Positions 42,124 through 51,408 of a DNA stretch of 64,000 nt are shown here, piece after piece (the stretch's first letter is position 1; each line of letters begins with the position of its first letter). Source of the stretch: Euleptes europaea (Eukaryota; Chordata; Lepidosauria; Squamata; Sphaerodactylidae); contig NC_079325.1 in the NCBI RefSeq assembly GCF_029931775.1, positions 37,116,673-37,180,672 of the forward strand, written 5' to 3'. A program made the translations under genes and the position numbers. The notes under the pieces were generated by a model. It searched no databases, was not told the origin of the DNA, and saw nothing but the letters and a program-made list of their open reading frames with translations.

Positions 42124-43195
42124 TCATAGAATCGTAGAGTTGGAAGGGACCACCAGGGCCATCAAGTCCAACCCCCTGCACAATGCAGGAAATTCACAAC
42201 TACCTCCCCCCTCCACACCCCTAGTGACCAGAAGATGGCCAAGATGCCCTCCCTCTCATCATCTGCCTAAGGTCACAGAATCAGCATTGCTGACAGATGG
42301 CCATCTAACCTCTTCTTAAAAACCTCCAGGGAAGGCGAACTTACCACCTCCCGAGGAAGCCTGTTCCACTGAGGAACCACTCTAACTGTTAGAAAATTCT
42401 TCCTAATGTCTAGACGGAAACTCTTTTGATTTAATTTCAACCCGTTGGTTCTGGTTCGACCTTCTTGAGCAACAGAAATCAACTCGGCACCCTCCTCTAT
42501 ATGACAGCCCTTCAAGTACTTGAACATGGTTATCATATCCCCTCTCAGTCTTCTCCTCTTCAGGCTAAACATACCCAGTTCCTTCAACCTTTCCTCATAG
42601 GACTTGGTCTCCAGACCCCTCACCATCTTTGTTGCCCTTCTCTGGACACGTTCCAGCTTGTCTACATCTTTCTTAAATTGTGGTGCCCAAAACTGAACAC
42701 AGTACTCTAGGTGAGGTCTAACCAGAGCGGAGTAAAGCGATACCATCCCTTCGCGTGATCTGGACACTATACTTCTGTTGATGCAGCCCAAGACTGCATT
42801 TGCCTTTTTAGTTACAGCATCACACTGCTGACTCATGTTCAGTGTTTGGTCTACTAAGACCCCAAGATCCTTTTCACACACACTACTGCTCAAACAAGTC
42901 TCCCCCATCCTATAATTATGCATTTGATTGTTCCTACCTAATTGCAGAACTTTACATTTGTCTTTGTTGAAGTGCATTTTATTAGTTCTAGCCCATTTCT
43001 CCAGCCTGTCAAGATCATCCTTCATCTTGGCTCTGTCTTCTACCATATTTGCTACCCCTGCCAATTTAGTATCATCTGCAAATTTAATAAGCATCCCCTC
43101 TATCCCTTCATCCAAATCATTTATAAAGATGTTGAGCAGCACAGGGCCCAGCACAGATCCCAGCACACTTTTAAACACTGGAACTGCTTTCCAAA
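42124..43195 (-). mobile_element. CR1 LINE, 5'-truncated
   Basis: The 3' end (ATCGTAGAGTTGGAAGGGAC...) and about 900 nt of reverse-transcriptase gene are present; most of the 5' part is missing, as is usual for CR1. Confidence 0.92.
42273..43178 (-). CDS. CR1 reverse transcriptase, C-terminal 301 aa
   Basis: The frame opens in the palm region (SVLGPVLLNIFINDLDEGIE), has the active-site motif KFADDTKLAG, then KCKVLQLGRNN, KDLGVLVDQTLNMSQQC, YCVQFWAPQFKKDVDKLERV QRRATKM and NRLPREVVSSPSLEVFKKRL D. It is one open frame to the natural end but lacks the endonuclease and fingers, so it is a dead fragment. Confidence 0.9.
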   Translation of the reverse strand: MFKSVLGSVLGPVLLNIFINDLDEGIEGMLIKFADDTKLAGVANMVEDRAKMKDDLDRLEKWARTNKMHFNKDKCKVLQLGRNNQMHNYRMGETCLSSSVCEKDLGVLVDQTLNMSQQCDAVTKKANAVLGCINRSIVSRSREGMVSLYSALVRPHLEYCVQFWAPQFKKDVDKLERVQRRATKMVRGLETKSYEERLKELGMFSLKRRRLRGDMITMFKYLKGCHIEEGAELISVAQEGRTRTNGLKLNQKSFRLDIRKNFLTVRVVPQWNRLPREVVSSPSLEVFKKRLDGHLSAMLIL

Positions 43196-43515
43196 TGCTA
43201 AGTGTTATGAACTTTTCTCTCTGACATAAATCTTTTCAGCTGTCCTATCTGGAGGAAAAATGTGTTTTCAAGACAGTTGCAAACATTCTAGTCCTAGGAA
43301 GAATCTTTCAATGGGGAAATAATAGGGAACCAGCTGCATTGTAGCCTGCCAGGGGAGTGACCGAGGACTGACAGTAAGATTTCTCCAGAGATGCTCTGCT
43401 CATCCAAGGATAGTTGAATATCTGAAAAGCCTCTGCTTGTATGTAATTATTGCACTGGTTTATTTCCCCTCCCCAGTCTCTTCTTCCAAGCAGCTCAGTA
43501 CAGTATAATTGCAAC

Positions 43516-43748
43516 CAGTGTGGAGTAGTGGTTAGGAGGTCAGACTGGGAGACCCGGGCACAAATCCCCGCTCTGCCATGAAAAGATGCTTGGGCCAGTC
43601 ATCCTCTCAACCTAACCCAACTCACAGGGTTGCTGTAAGGGTAAAATGGAGGAGGAGAGAACCATTTCATTGAGAGGAAAGTTCCTTGTTGGCAGTCCAC
43701 GGTATCCTTGAAAGGAAAGGTGGGATAAAAAGGTACTAAATAAATGTT
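43516..43748 (+). mobile_element. tRNA-headed SINE with L2-like end
   Basis: ACCAGTGTGGAGTAGTGGTT AGGAGG head, TTGGGCCAGTCATCCTC body, AAAGGTGGGATAAAAAGGTA CTAAATAAATG end. Confidence 0.65.
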
Positions 43749-43775
43749 AACTGTACAAGGACCCTGGATGTTAGG

Positions 43776-45285
43776 TTAGTGAACTGAAAGTGAAGTGAAA
43801 GCTGCACTGAGAGCAATTGGGAGAAACAAATCGCCAGGAGCAGATGGGATATCAATAGAGCTATTCCAAGCCACAGAAATGGAGTCCATCAAAATCTTGA
43901 CAAGAATATGCCAACAAATATGGAAAACAAAACAATGGCCCACAGACTGGAAACAGTCCACTTACATTCCAATTCCCAAGAAAGGAGACATCAAAGATTG
44001 CAGCAACTATCGGACCATCGCATTAATTTCTCATACAAGTAAAGTGATGCTCAAAATCTTACAACAAAGACTGTTACCATATATGGAACGAGAAAAGCCT
44101 GTTGTTCAAGCTGGATTCAGAAAAGGAAGAGGCACTAGAGATTATATTGCAAATTTATGTCGGTTACTGGAGCATACGAGAGAATTTCAGAAGGAAATCT
44201 GCTTGTGTTTCATAGATTACAGCAAAGCTTTTGACTGTGGGGATCACGAAAAGCTATGGCTGGTTTTAAAGGAAATGGGTGTGCCACAACATCTGATCGT
44301 TTTAATGCGCAACCTGTACTCTGGACAAGAAGCCACGGTTAGGACAGAATATGGAGAAACAGAATGGTTTCCAATTGGCAAAGGTATTAGAAAAGGATGT
44401 CTTTTATCTCCCTATCTCTTCAATCTGTATGCAGAACATATAATTAGGAAAACTGGATTAGATTTAGATGAAGGTGAAGTGAAAATTGGGGGAAGGAACA
44501 TTAACTATTTGAGATATGCCGATGATACTACATTACTGGCAGAAAATACCGAAGTCTTGAAACAACTACTGCTGAAAGTTAAAAGAGAAAGTACCAAAGC
44601 AAGACTACAGATGAACATCAAGAAGACAAAAGTAATGACTACAGGAGAATTACTCAACTTTAAGGTTGACAATGAGGAAATTGAAATTGCTCAAGACTTT
44701 CTATTCCTTGGTTCCATCATCATCCAAAAAGGAGACTGCATCCAAGAAATCAGAAGGAGATTGAGACTGGGAAGGGCAGTCATGAAGGAGATTCTTAAGT
44801 GTAAGGATATGTCACTGGCAACCAAGATCAAGTTTTCATGGCATCTGATTCCCTATTACTATGTATGGGTGTTAAAGCTGGACAACGAAGAAAGCTGATA
44901 GGAAGAAAGTAGAAATGTGGTGTTGGAGGAGAGTGTTACGGATACCGTGGACTGCCAAAAAAAACAAATCAGTGGGTTATAGATCAAATCAAGCCTGAAC
45001 TGTCCCTAGAAGCTAAAATGACTAAACTGAGGCTATCATACTTTGGTCACATTATGAGAAGACAAGAGCCACTGGAAAAGACAATCATGCTAGGAAAAGT
45101 TGAAAGCAGCAGGAAAAGAGGAAGACCCAACAAGAAATAGGTTGACTCTATAAAGGAAGCCATAGCCCTCAATTTGCAAGACCTGAGCAAGGCGTTAAAT
45201 ATAGGACGTTTTGGAGGACATTGATTCATAGGGTCACCATGAGTTGGAAGTAACTTGATGGCACTTCACACACACACAGTGATCT
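43776..45285 (+). mobile_element. RTE-BovB LINE, 5'-truncated
   Basis: About 1.5 kb including most of the reverse transcriptase and the complete 3' end. The tail GGGTCACCATGAGTTGGAAG TAACTTGATGGCACTTCACA is the same terminus used by the Sauria-type SINEs here. BovB is known to have moved horizontally among squamates, ruminants and others. Confidence 0.92.
43795..44898 (+). CDS. BovB reverse transcriptase, 367-aa open frame
   Basis: The frame contains IGRNKSPGADGISIELFQ, IPIPKKGDIKDCSNYRTIAL, QAGFRKGRGTRDYIANL, FIDYSKAFDCGDHEKLW, GIRKGCLLSPYLFNLYAEHI and the catalytic YADDTTLLAE (about residue 240), then the BovB-specific FLFLGSIIIQKGDCIQEIRR RL. It stops at 44898, but the rest of the protein (WWRRVLRIPWT, YFGHIMRRQEPLEKT) can be read further on in shifted frames, so the gene is decayed. 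The endonuclease half is absent. Confidence 0.9.
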   Translation: MKAALRAIGRNKSPGADGISIELFQATEMESIKILTRICQQIWKTKQWPTDWKQSTYIPIPKKGDIKDCSNYRTIALISHTSKVMLKILQQRLLPYMEREKPVVQAGFRKGRGTRDYIANLCRLLEHTREFQKEICLCFIDYSKAFDCGDHEKLWLVLKEMGVPQHLIVLMRNLYSGQEATVRTEYGETEWFPIGKGIRKGCLLSPYLFNLYAEHIIRKTGLDLDEGEVKIGGRNINYLRYADDTTLLAENTEVLKQLLLKVKRESTKARLQMNIKKTKVMTTGELLNFKVDNEEIEIAQDFLFLGSIIIQKGDCIQEIRRRLRLGRAVMKEILKCKDMSLATKIKFSWHLIPYYYVWVLKLDNEES

Positions 45286-45372
45286 GAAAACAGGTATTTA
45301 AATCTACAACACCCTGTCATGTTTATTTTTTCCCCTGGTTCTCCCTCCAGGAAGCCCATGTAGCATACATGG

Positions 45373-45440
45373 AAGGTTGCCAGGCTCCAGGTGGTGGCTG
45401 GAGATCTCCCACTATTACAACTGATCTCCAGGTGATAGTG
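45373..45440 (+). mobile_element. hAT MITE fragment
   Basis: AAGGTTGCCAGGCTCCAGGT GGTGGCTGGAGATCTCCC...ACAACTGATCTCCAGG; right half missing. Confidence 0.7.
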
Positions 45441-45871
45441 TTACCACACCCCCATAAACACGTGAACATAGATTCAGATTAACATGGGGAATTAGCTTGT
45501 AAGTTTGTGCAGGGCACAGCAAACTGGGATCTTTTACCTAAAGAAGTGGCTGTGAGTAGCAAGTCTTAGGTAGGAGAAGGATGACAGATCTGAATTAAAA
45601 GGATTGTAAAAGGAATGTTTATTGGGGGATGTGGTGCAATAGTGTGGTGTAATAGGGGGGCTTATCATAAGAAAATACTAGCCATATTAAACCAAGGCAC
45701 AAACACATTCCTTATCCCAATTCATATAGCAACAACATACAAATATTTAGCAAAGCTGGAGTTAATCTTTGAGCTAAAAGTATACCTGTGTGGAAAATGG
45801 GCAATAGCGGTTTGAAGAATAGGTCAAGAGGGAGAGCAAAAATCACCTGTCCTATTCTGGGATGAAATTCT

Positions 45872-46084
45872 TGGGGGAGGGACAGTAGCTCAGTGGCAGA
45901 GCATCTGCTTGGCATGCAGAAGGTCCTAGGCTCAATCCCTGGCATCTCCAGTTAAAAGGACTAGGCAAGTAGGTGATGTGAAAGACCTCTCTGCCTGAGA
46001 CCCTGGAGAGCTGCTGCCGGTCTGAGTAGACAATACTGACTTTGATGGACCAAGGGCCTGATTCAGTATAAGGCAGCTTCATGT
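45872..46084 (+). mobile_element. tRNA-Ala-derived SINE
   Basis: GGACAGTAGCTCAGTGGCAG AGC, TTGGCATGCAGAAGGTCC, end GGCAGCTTCATGTG. Confidence 0.88.
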
Positions 46085-46767
46085 GTGAAATGGAATGGAA
46101 GAAGGAGGGAGCCAGTGTGTGATGAGAGTCTGTTGCAGTTCAGCTGGTATCCAAGATCAGACTCTTCTTCCTGGCTCTAAAGCCAGGTTAGTTGTACAGT
46201 TTTTGGCCCATAGCATAAAATGGGTTCTTTTCAGGAAGCAAAAGATTATATGACAGAGGGTAAAGGAATACTTGAGATTAACCCAGGAGAAACTATAAAG
46301 CTGACTAAAGGGCACCAGGAAGGGCAGTTTTTGATTGAATTATAATTCAGGGTTACAAAAACTGGAGATATTAAGGAGAGTCATGTATTGGGCAGGAGCT
46401 CTGGGGACAATGGGAAACTTTGAAATGGAGGGTTCCAGACTGGCACAGGGCACTTAACTTCCAAATTGTGTTAATGGTCGCTGATTGCATATCAGGTAAA
46501 ATACAATAGGGGAAGAGGCATCTTTGTCTTCTCGCCTGGTGTGGCTGAATTGCTGTTGGCACGCCCTGATTTCTCCCAACAATGCTTCCTTGGAAGCAGT
46601 TGCTGTGGTTGTCGTCCCAGGATCCTCTGCTTTGTTCACCGCTGCACTGTTCCCTGTGAGACACAAAACATGGCAGGGATCCCCATGTTCTGCATGTGCC
46701 TCGTGGGACTTACTCATGGTGTTAGCTGGCAATACATCCATTCAGGAGGGAGGGTGTACAGATGAAA

Positions 46768-46985
46768 GGGGGAGGGGCCGTGGCTCAGTGCTAGAGCACC
46801 TGCTTGGCATGCAGAAGGTCCCAGGTTCAGTCCCCAGCATCTCCTGTTAAAGGGACTAGGCAAGTAGGTGATGTGAAAGACCTCTGCCTGAGACCCTGGA
46901 GAGCCGCTGCCGGTCTGAGTAGACAACACTGACTTTGCTGTACCAAGGGTCTGATTCAGAGTAAGGCAGCTTCATGTGTTCATGT
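46768..46985 (+). mobile_element. tRNA-Ala-derived SINE
   Basis: GGAGGGGCCGTGGCTCAGTG CTAGAGC, GGTTCAGTCCC B box, end GCAGCTTCATGTGTTCATG. Confidence 0.9.
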
Positions 46986-46989
46986 GGCA

Positions 46990-47110
46990 ACAATAGAGAT
47001 CAGTTCACCTGGAAAAAACGGCCACTTTTGAAGATGGACTCTATGGCATTATACCCTCCCCAAACCCCGCCCTCCTCAGGCTCCACCCCACAAATGTCTA
47101 GGTATTTCCC
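46990..47110 (+). mobile_element. hAT MITE fragment (middle part)
   Basis: ATAGAGATCAGTTCACCTGG ... ACTCTATGGCATTATACCCT ... CTCAGGCTCCACCCCAC; both termini are missing. Confidence 0.65.
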
Positions 47111-47154
47111 AACACGGAGCTGGCTACTCTACTTACATGGTAGGTAGGGTTGCC

Positions 47155-47316
47155 AACCTCCAGGAACAAGCTGGAGATCTCCTGCTATCACAACTGATCT
47201 CCAGCCAATAGAGATCAGTTCACCTGTCTGGTATTGAAGTCCCTCCCCTCCTCAAACCCCACCTTCCTCAGGCTCCACCCCAAAAACCTCCCGCCAGTGG
47301 CGAAGAGGCAACCCTA
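47155..47316 (+). mobile_element. hAT MITE (TAGGGTTGCCA family), short
   Basis: TAGGGTTGCCA...GGCAACCCTA with a perfect duplication ATGGTAGG (47147-47154, 47317-47324). About 40 bp of the usual middle is absent. Confidence 0.92.
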
Positions 47317-47324
47317 ATGGTAGG

Positions 47325-47768
47325 TTAGGCTGAGAGATGGAGGAAAAGAGGATGGCTCAAAGTCACTCATGTTCAGAATCTGAACCCAGCTTTCCCTGCT
47401 CTGTCCCACATTCTATCTCTAGGGGCAGACAGGGAAATTAAAACGGCCCATAAGCAAGCCAAGTTAATCAGCCCCTGCACTCAGCTCAGACCCAGCCAGC
47501 TCACCCACAGCCTTCTCCTGCACCCCCCCTCCCAGCAGCAGCGTGAGGAGAGGCAGCTGGCGAGTTGACATCCATCACTGCTACTGCAGAAGGGTCTGAG
47601 CCAAGCTGCCCCTGCAGTGCTGGCAGGGCTTAGATCTGCTTGCCTCTGGCTACCGGTAGCCCTCCAGGGCAGTGACCCACCAGTGACCCCTGCTGGCCAA
47701 GGGGTGCCTGTCCACACCTGCTCACCTCCCAACCCTCACCACTCTGGCTCTTAGAGTACATTGACTGT
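47325..47768. other. No gene recognised
   Basis: Moderately GC-rich unique-looking sequence between two MITEs; no supported reading frame. Confidence 0.4.
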
Positions 47769-47776
47769 TTGACCAT

Positions 47777-48718
47777 TAGGTTTGCCTGCTGCGGGTTGGG
47801 AAATACCTGGAGTTTTGGTGGGTGGAGCCTGAGGAGGGCAGGGAGGGGAGAGACTTCAATGCCATGGAGTCCAATGCCATTTTCTCCAGGTGAGCTGATC
47901 CCTATCAGCTGGAGATCAGTTGTAATAGCAGGGCATTTCCAGCTACTACCTGGAGGTTAGAGATAACAACCAACATGAGGGCTCAATACTTAAACCAATA
48001 AAGATATCTTAAACAATCCAATTATAATATAGTTCAGTTCGGTTTCAGACACCTTTATTGGCATAGTAAAATAGGAACAAGGGAGCATAAATACAGGCAA
48101 TATAAACAATGTATTGTTTCATAAGCAAATCCAGGCATTACCTCATGCCTGACTATTATATATCCCACTAGTATTAACATACAAGAAATAAACTGATATA
48201 TACAATAATAAACAAAACATAACTAGAAACAAACCTAGCCTATGGAGGAGACCAGTCAGAACATTCTACCAATGGTCCCGTACTGGAGAATGTGTTCTCA
48301 CGTGTACAGGAATGTCAATTCGAACAAAACGCTGAATAGAGTTGCCAATGCAGAATCGCTGAGCATTTAGCAAATTAGTGCAAAGTTGTAAAGTAGTTTG
48401 CAAGGACGGGTGATCAATCCAGAAACACATTTCGTTGCTTCGTCAGCTTGCCATGTCACTCCTCAACCCGAAAGCATTGCCTCTCAGATTGTATAGGATG
48501 CTGTCGGTAGATCACTTTCGTCACTGAGGTTCGTTGCTCACTGGACCCACACTTTCTTTTTGGGAATCTCTGCACCAGATGATTGGATTGTTTAAGATAT
48601 CTTTACGGGTTTAAGTATTGAGCCCTCATGCTGGTTGTTATCTCTAGCTTCATCTATTTTCAGCATAGGTTGTTTATTTTGGATAAGCTTGTTAACTACC
48701 TGGGGGTTGGCAACCCTA
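47777..48718 (-). mobile_element. hAT MITE split by a 736-bp insertion
   Basis: The MITE starts TAGGTTTGCCTGC...GGGAAATACC and ends GGGGTTGGCAACCCTA. Outer duplications are imperfect (TTGACCAT / GTAACCAT). The insert at 47959-48694 is flanked by a 14-bp copy of the MITE's ACTACCTGGAGGTT. Confidence 0.85.
47959..48694 (-). mobile_element. Unclassified retroelement-like insertion with 64-bp inverted repeats (Penelope-like candidate)
   Basis: The 736-bp insert lies between 14-bp target copies (47945-47958 and 48695-48708, one mismatch). A 64-bp segment at 47959-48022 (AGAGATAACAACCAACATGA...) recurs inverted at 48582-48645 with about four differences. After the right copy it continues about 49 bp (AGCTTCATC...GCTTGTTA), so the inverted repeats are not both terminal. 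Variable-length long target copies plus internal inverted repeats recall Penelope-like elements. On the minus strand 48446-48430 reads CTGACGAAGCAACGAAA, resembling a hammerhead core. No reverse-transcriptase frame is present. Confidence 0.5.
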
Positions 48719-48855
48719 GTAACCATGAGATGGCATTCGTTCACTTGTATCTGCCTGGTTTTGGAAACGCAGTTGCTTGGTTTGTTTGCTTCCTGTCTTT
48801 CCTGTTGTTTAATCGTTCCTGCCTTTTAAACATTTTAATATGATATCTTGAATCA

Positions 48856-49064
48856 GGGAGAGTCTCAGTGTGTGGTTCTGTGCAGAGCATCTGCTTTGCA
48901 CGCAGGAAGTCATAGGATCAATCCCTGGCATCTCCAATTAAAAGGATCAGGCAGTAGGTAATATGAAAGACCTGGACCTGAAACCTTGGAGAGCTGCTGA
49001 AAGCCAGAGTAGACAGAAATGACCTTGAAGGGTCTGACTCCATGGAAGGCAGCTTCATGTATCT
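48856..49064 (+). mobile_element. tRNA-Ala-derived SINE (diverged)
   Basis: TGCTTTGCACGCAGGAAGTC, GATCAATCCCTGGCATCTCC, end GGCAGCTTCATGTATC. Confidence 0.75.
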
Positions 49065-49782
49065 TTATCTCATTGAAAGCCACTCTTGATACTATTTTTA
49101 GAAGAAGAGCAGGGGCAGTATTTTAAAAACAAGAGTCACACTGAATTAATAAACATGTCTGTAGTTATTTATTATTCATGGTAGAAGACTCCTGCTTTTT
49201 GCATTCTTGAAGAAAAAGCTAGGCCCCAACCTCTGCACAGAACCTCTGTCCAAAGAAAGAGAAAGATTAATCCTATATGGAAGGCATAAGTAGGAAGGAA
49301 TGTACGTCAGTTTCAAAGCCAAAAGATCATTTTTTAAAAATCATGACAAACATGGTTCATATGAATGTTGTTTAATCTTTGTTTTCAGAGTCTCTGTGGC
49401 TCTGTTTTTGCTGTTAGGTTTATTGTTTTATTCTTGGCAACGTTCACTTTGGACTAATACTTGATGTATAATTCCTTTTGCCAGAAACACCCTAGAGGGC
49501 CTCAAGCATCTAGATGGCATGGTTTTAGATTTTCAGGGGGGAAAGACAGAAAGAACACACCTCAAGCCAAAGGGATTTTTTTAGAGCCAGTGCAAAGCAG
49601 CAGCCATGAGCCAGAACTGTGAGTCAGGAAGAAGTCCAGAGTTCGAATGGTGCCCCTACCAGGAATTCATCAGATAGCCAAAAGCAACCCAAGTGCTTCC
49701 AGCCTCCCCTACTTCCACCTAATACAAGGAGTTAATTGCCGTAGGCCTCCCTCTCAGGGTTGTGTTAAGCATTACTGAGATA
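49065..49782. other. No gene recognised
   Basis: AT-rich unique-looking DNA upstream of the PHKA-carrying hAT element; no convincing frame. Confidence 0.4.
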
Positions 49783-50079
49783 GTGTACATCAGGGGTGGG
49801 GAACGTCAGGCCCGGGGGCCGTTTAAGGCCTGCAAAATCATTTGGTCTGGCCCTTCGTAGGTCCTGGCAGATCTCTAGCTCAGAAGGATCTAAGACTGGC
49901 GATCCACCCCCTCCGGCGAACAAGAATAGCCTGTATTCAAGGCGGATGTGAGTTTGTTTTGCCGAGAATAGGAACCTATTTCCCCCCTTACAGAAGAGTC
50001 ATTAGCTATGGAGCTGCTACGACCGCCCAAGAAAATGTGTTAACCCTTTCCCACCAGGGCCGTGGAGAAACGTATTCGC

Positions 50080-50226
50080 TTTGTACTATAAGAGGGCTGG
50101 GGGCAGAAGTGGCAGGGCCAGAATGTGCACGGGGGTGGGGTGGGGGCGAGTTCTTAGCCAGTGTGCCCTCATTTCATTCCTGCAGGCGGAGGTAGCAGGA
50201 GCCGGATGTAGAATCCGGCCCCGACC
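50080..50226 (+). promoter_or_regulatory. Captured PHKA upstream region and 5' UTR
   Basis: Inside the hAT-borne insert, a TATA-like ACTATAAGAGGG at 50085-50096 lies about 130 bp before the captured ATG, followed by GC-rich sequence. Whether it acts as a promoter is unknown. Confidence 0.35.
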
Positions 50227-50304
50227 ATGCAGAGCAGGAGCAACTCCGGCGTGCGGCTGGACGGCTACGGCCAGCTGGTGCAACAGACAATCCTGTGCCA
50301 CCAG
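50227..50304 (+). pseudogene. Captured first coding exon of phosphorylase kinase alpha (PHKA1/PHKA2)
   Basis: An ATG at 50227 opens 26 codons ([20 protein letters not shown] then TILCHQ) followed by donor GTGAGC. From memory, vertebrate PHKA proteins begin with a sequence identical at 23 of these 26 positions (differences at residues 2, 15 and 16) and have an intron after the same codon. The CHQ ending is closer to PHKA1 than PHKA2 (CYQ in human). In PHKA this segment starts the glucoamylase-like domain of the regulatory alpha subunit. Here it lies wholly inside a hAT element, and no second PHKA exon was seen, so it is a gene fragment, though it keeps an intact start and donor and could be spliced into a chimeric transcript. 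Confidence 0.9.
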
Positions 50305-50649
50305 GTGAGCAAGTGCGCCACCGGTTAGATGCCTGCCTGCTTGCTTGCGGGGGATCATCTGGGGCAGCTGCCTGCTTGGGGCTTGGTTGGCTAATTTTTA
50401 AGTTGATAATTTCGTATGCCCCGCGAATGATGTTACAAATATCCAAATGGCCCTTTTCGGGAAAAAGGTTCCCAACACTGGTGTACATGATTGCTTTGCG
50501 TGCTATAAAGCGCTCTTTGCCTGCCTGGGGCTTTGGTGCCTTGATTGTGCAGCTGTTTTTTTACGGTGCCTCACCTCTGATACCTTCAACACGTGTGCAG
50601 ACTGAAACGACCCCAACGCTCACCCAAGCAAAACCTTCCAAAGACCGGC

Positions 50650-50910
50650 TACCATTTTTTTAATATATAAATGTTTTTATTAATTTTCGATAATAAATAA
50701 GGGTGCAGAAGGAAAAAAGGAAAAGGGAACAAGGGGGAGAAAAAAGAAAAAAAGAAACTGCCCCCTTGTGGAACATCATACTACATTGACTCACTAAAGC
50801 GCGGATTTAATCTCCTATTTGAATCGAATCTGCTGTATTTCATAAAGTTTAATTGTTGTTTTTGGTTTTGATATATTCATCAACGGATTTCCATTCCCGG
50901 CTCCCGTTTT
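50650..50910 (-). mobile_element. L1-type LINE 3' end
   Basis: Poly-T run then AATATATAAATGTTTTTATT AATTTTCGATAATAAATAAG GG is the reversed A-rich end; interior decayed. Confidence 0.5.
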
Positions 50911-50929
50911 AAACAAGCATCAGGGGCGT

Positions 50930-51285
50930 AGGCACCAACCACCAGGGCAGCTCTCCGTTCCCCACGGGGGCCAGCCAGATGTCCCCGGGAGGCTCCCCCA
51001 AACAGGGCGCGAGGCCGAGGGCCCTTCCCGCGGGGTTGGCCTCCAGCGCCCGTCGCTCAGCGATAGACTGCCTCTGCGCCAGGAGGCTCGACTCCTGGCG
51101 CCTCCCTCTGCTCGCGGGGCGGCGGATCTGCCGGGCTGGCTCTGCCCGCCGGAGGAGCTCACCTGCCGCCTCCCCTGCGGGGCCAGCCCCGCCCAGGCGG
51201 GCCGGAGGCGGAGCGGCGGCGGCCGCGCTTCTCGGAGCCGCAGTGGGCGCAGAAGTCCGCCGGCGCTCCGCGTTGCAGCAGCAGC
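50930..51285 (+). promoter_or_regulatory. GC-rich promoter region of ENTPD2
   Basis: A sharply GC-rich block with many CpGs and GC-box-like GGGGCGG/CCCCGCC strings lies directly upstream of the ENTPD2 start. No TATA box is evident. Confidence 0.45.
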
Positions 51286-51408
51286 ATGGCTGGTGGGGCG
51301 GGCAAGAGGGTGGCTGCCGTGCTGGGGGTCGTCTGCTTGGCCGCCGTCGGGGGGCTGGTGCTCCTCTGCCTGCCGGCCAGGGACCTCCGCGAGGAGCCTG
51401 CCTTCAAG
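51286..51408 (+). CDS. ENTPD2: ENTPD2 (ecto-ATPase, NTPDase2) exon 1
   Basis: The exon reads MAGGAGKRVAAVLGVVCLAA then VGGLVLLCLPARDLREEPAFK, with donor GTAAGC in phase 0; 41 codons. Human ENTPD2 exon 1 has the same start (MAG), one hydrophobic membrane segment (here about residues 9-28) and the matching tail LLLLCVPTRDVREPPALK. NTPDase2 is a cell-surface enzyme with two membrane spans that hydrolyses extracellular ATP to ADP. The next exon (expected YGIVLDAGSSHT) was not found before the right edge. The exon sits in a CpG island, and human gene order (ENTPD2 next to SAPCD2) supports the call. Confidence 0.88.

Larger units (their letters stand above)
49791..50480. mobile_element. Pack-type non-autonomous hAT element carrying a PHKA gene fragment
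   Basis: Ends CAGGGGTGGGGAAC and (inverted) CAGTGTTGGGAACC; perfect 8-bp duplication GTGTACAT at 49783-49790 and 50481-50488. Its flanks (49791-50076 and 50383-50480), reversed, align with the whole 382-bp element at 13562-13943. The 306 bp between (about 50077-50382) are absent from that sibling and contain a phosphorylase kinase alpha first exon with surrounding promoter, 5' UTR and intron sequence. The joint shares a 2-bp AA microhomology. Confidence 0.93.

Noticed and set aside
43795-44898. Host reverse-transcriptase-domain gene
   Set aside because: Motifs, 3' terminus and CA tail identify a 5'-truncated BovB LINE; the downstream protein is shifted out of frame.
50227-50304. A functional PHKA gene at this locus
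   Set aside because: No second PHKA exon is visible in the remaining 13.7 kb, and the exon lies between hAT ends with a perfect 8-bp target duplication.
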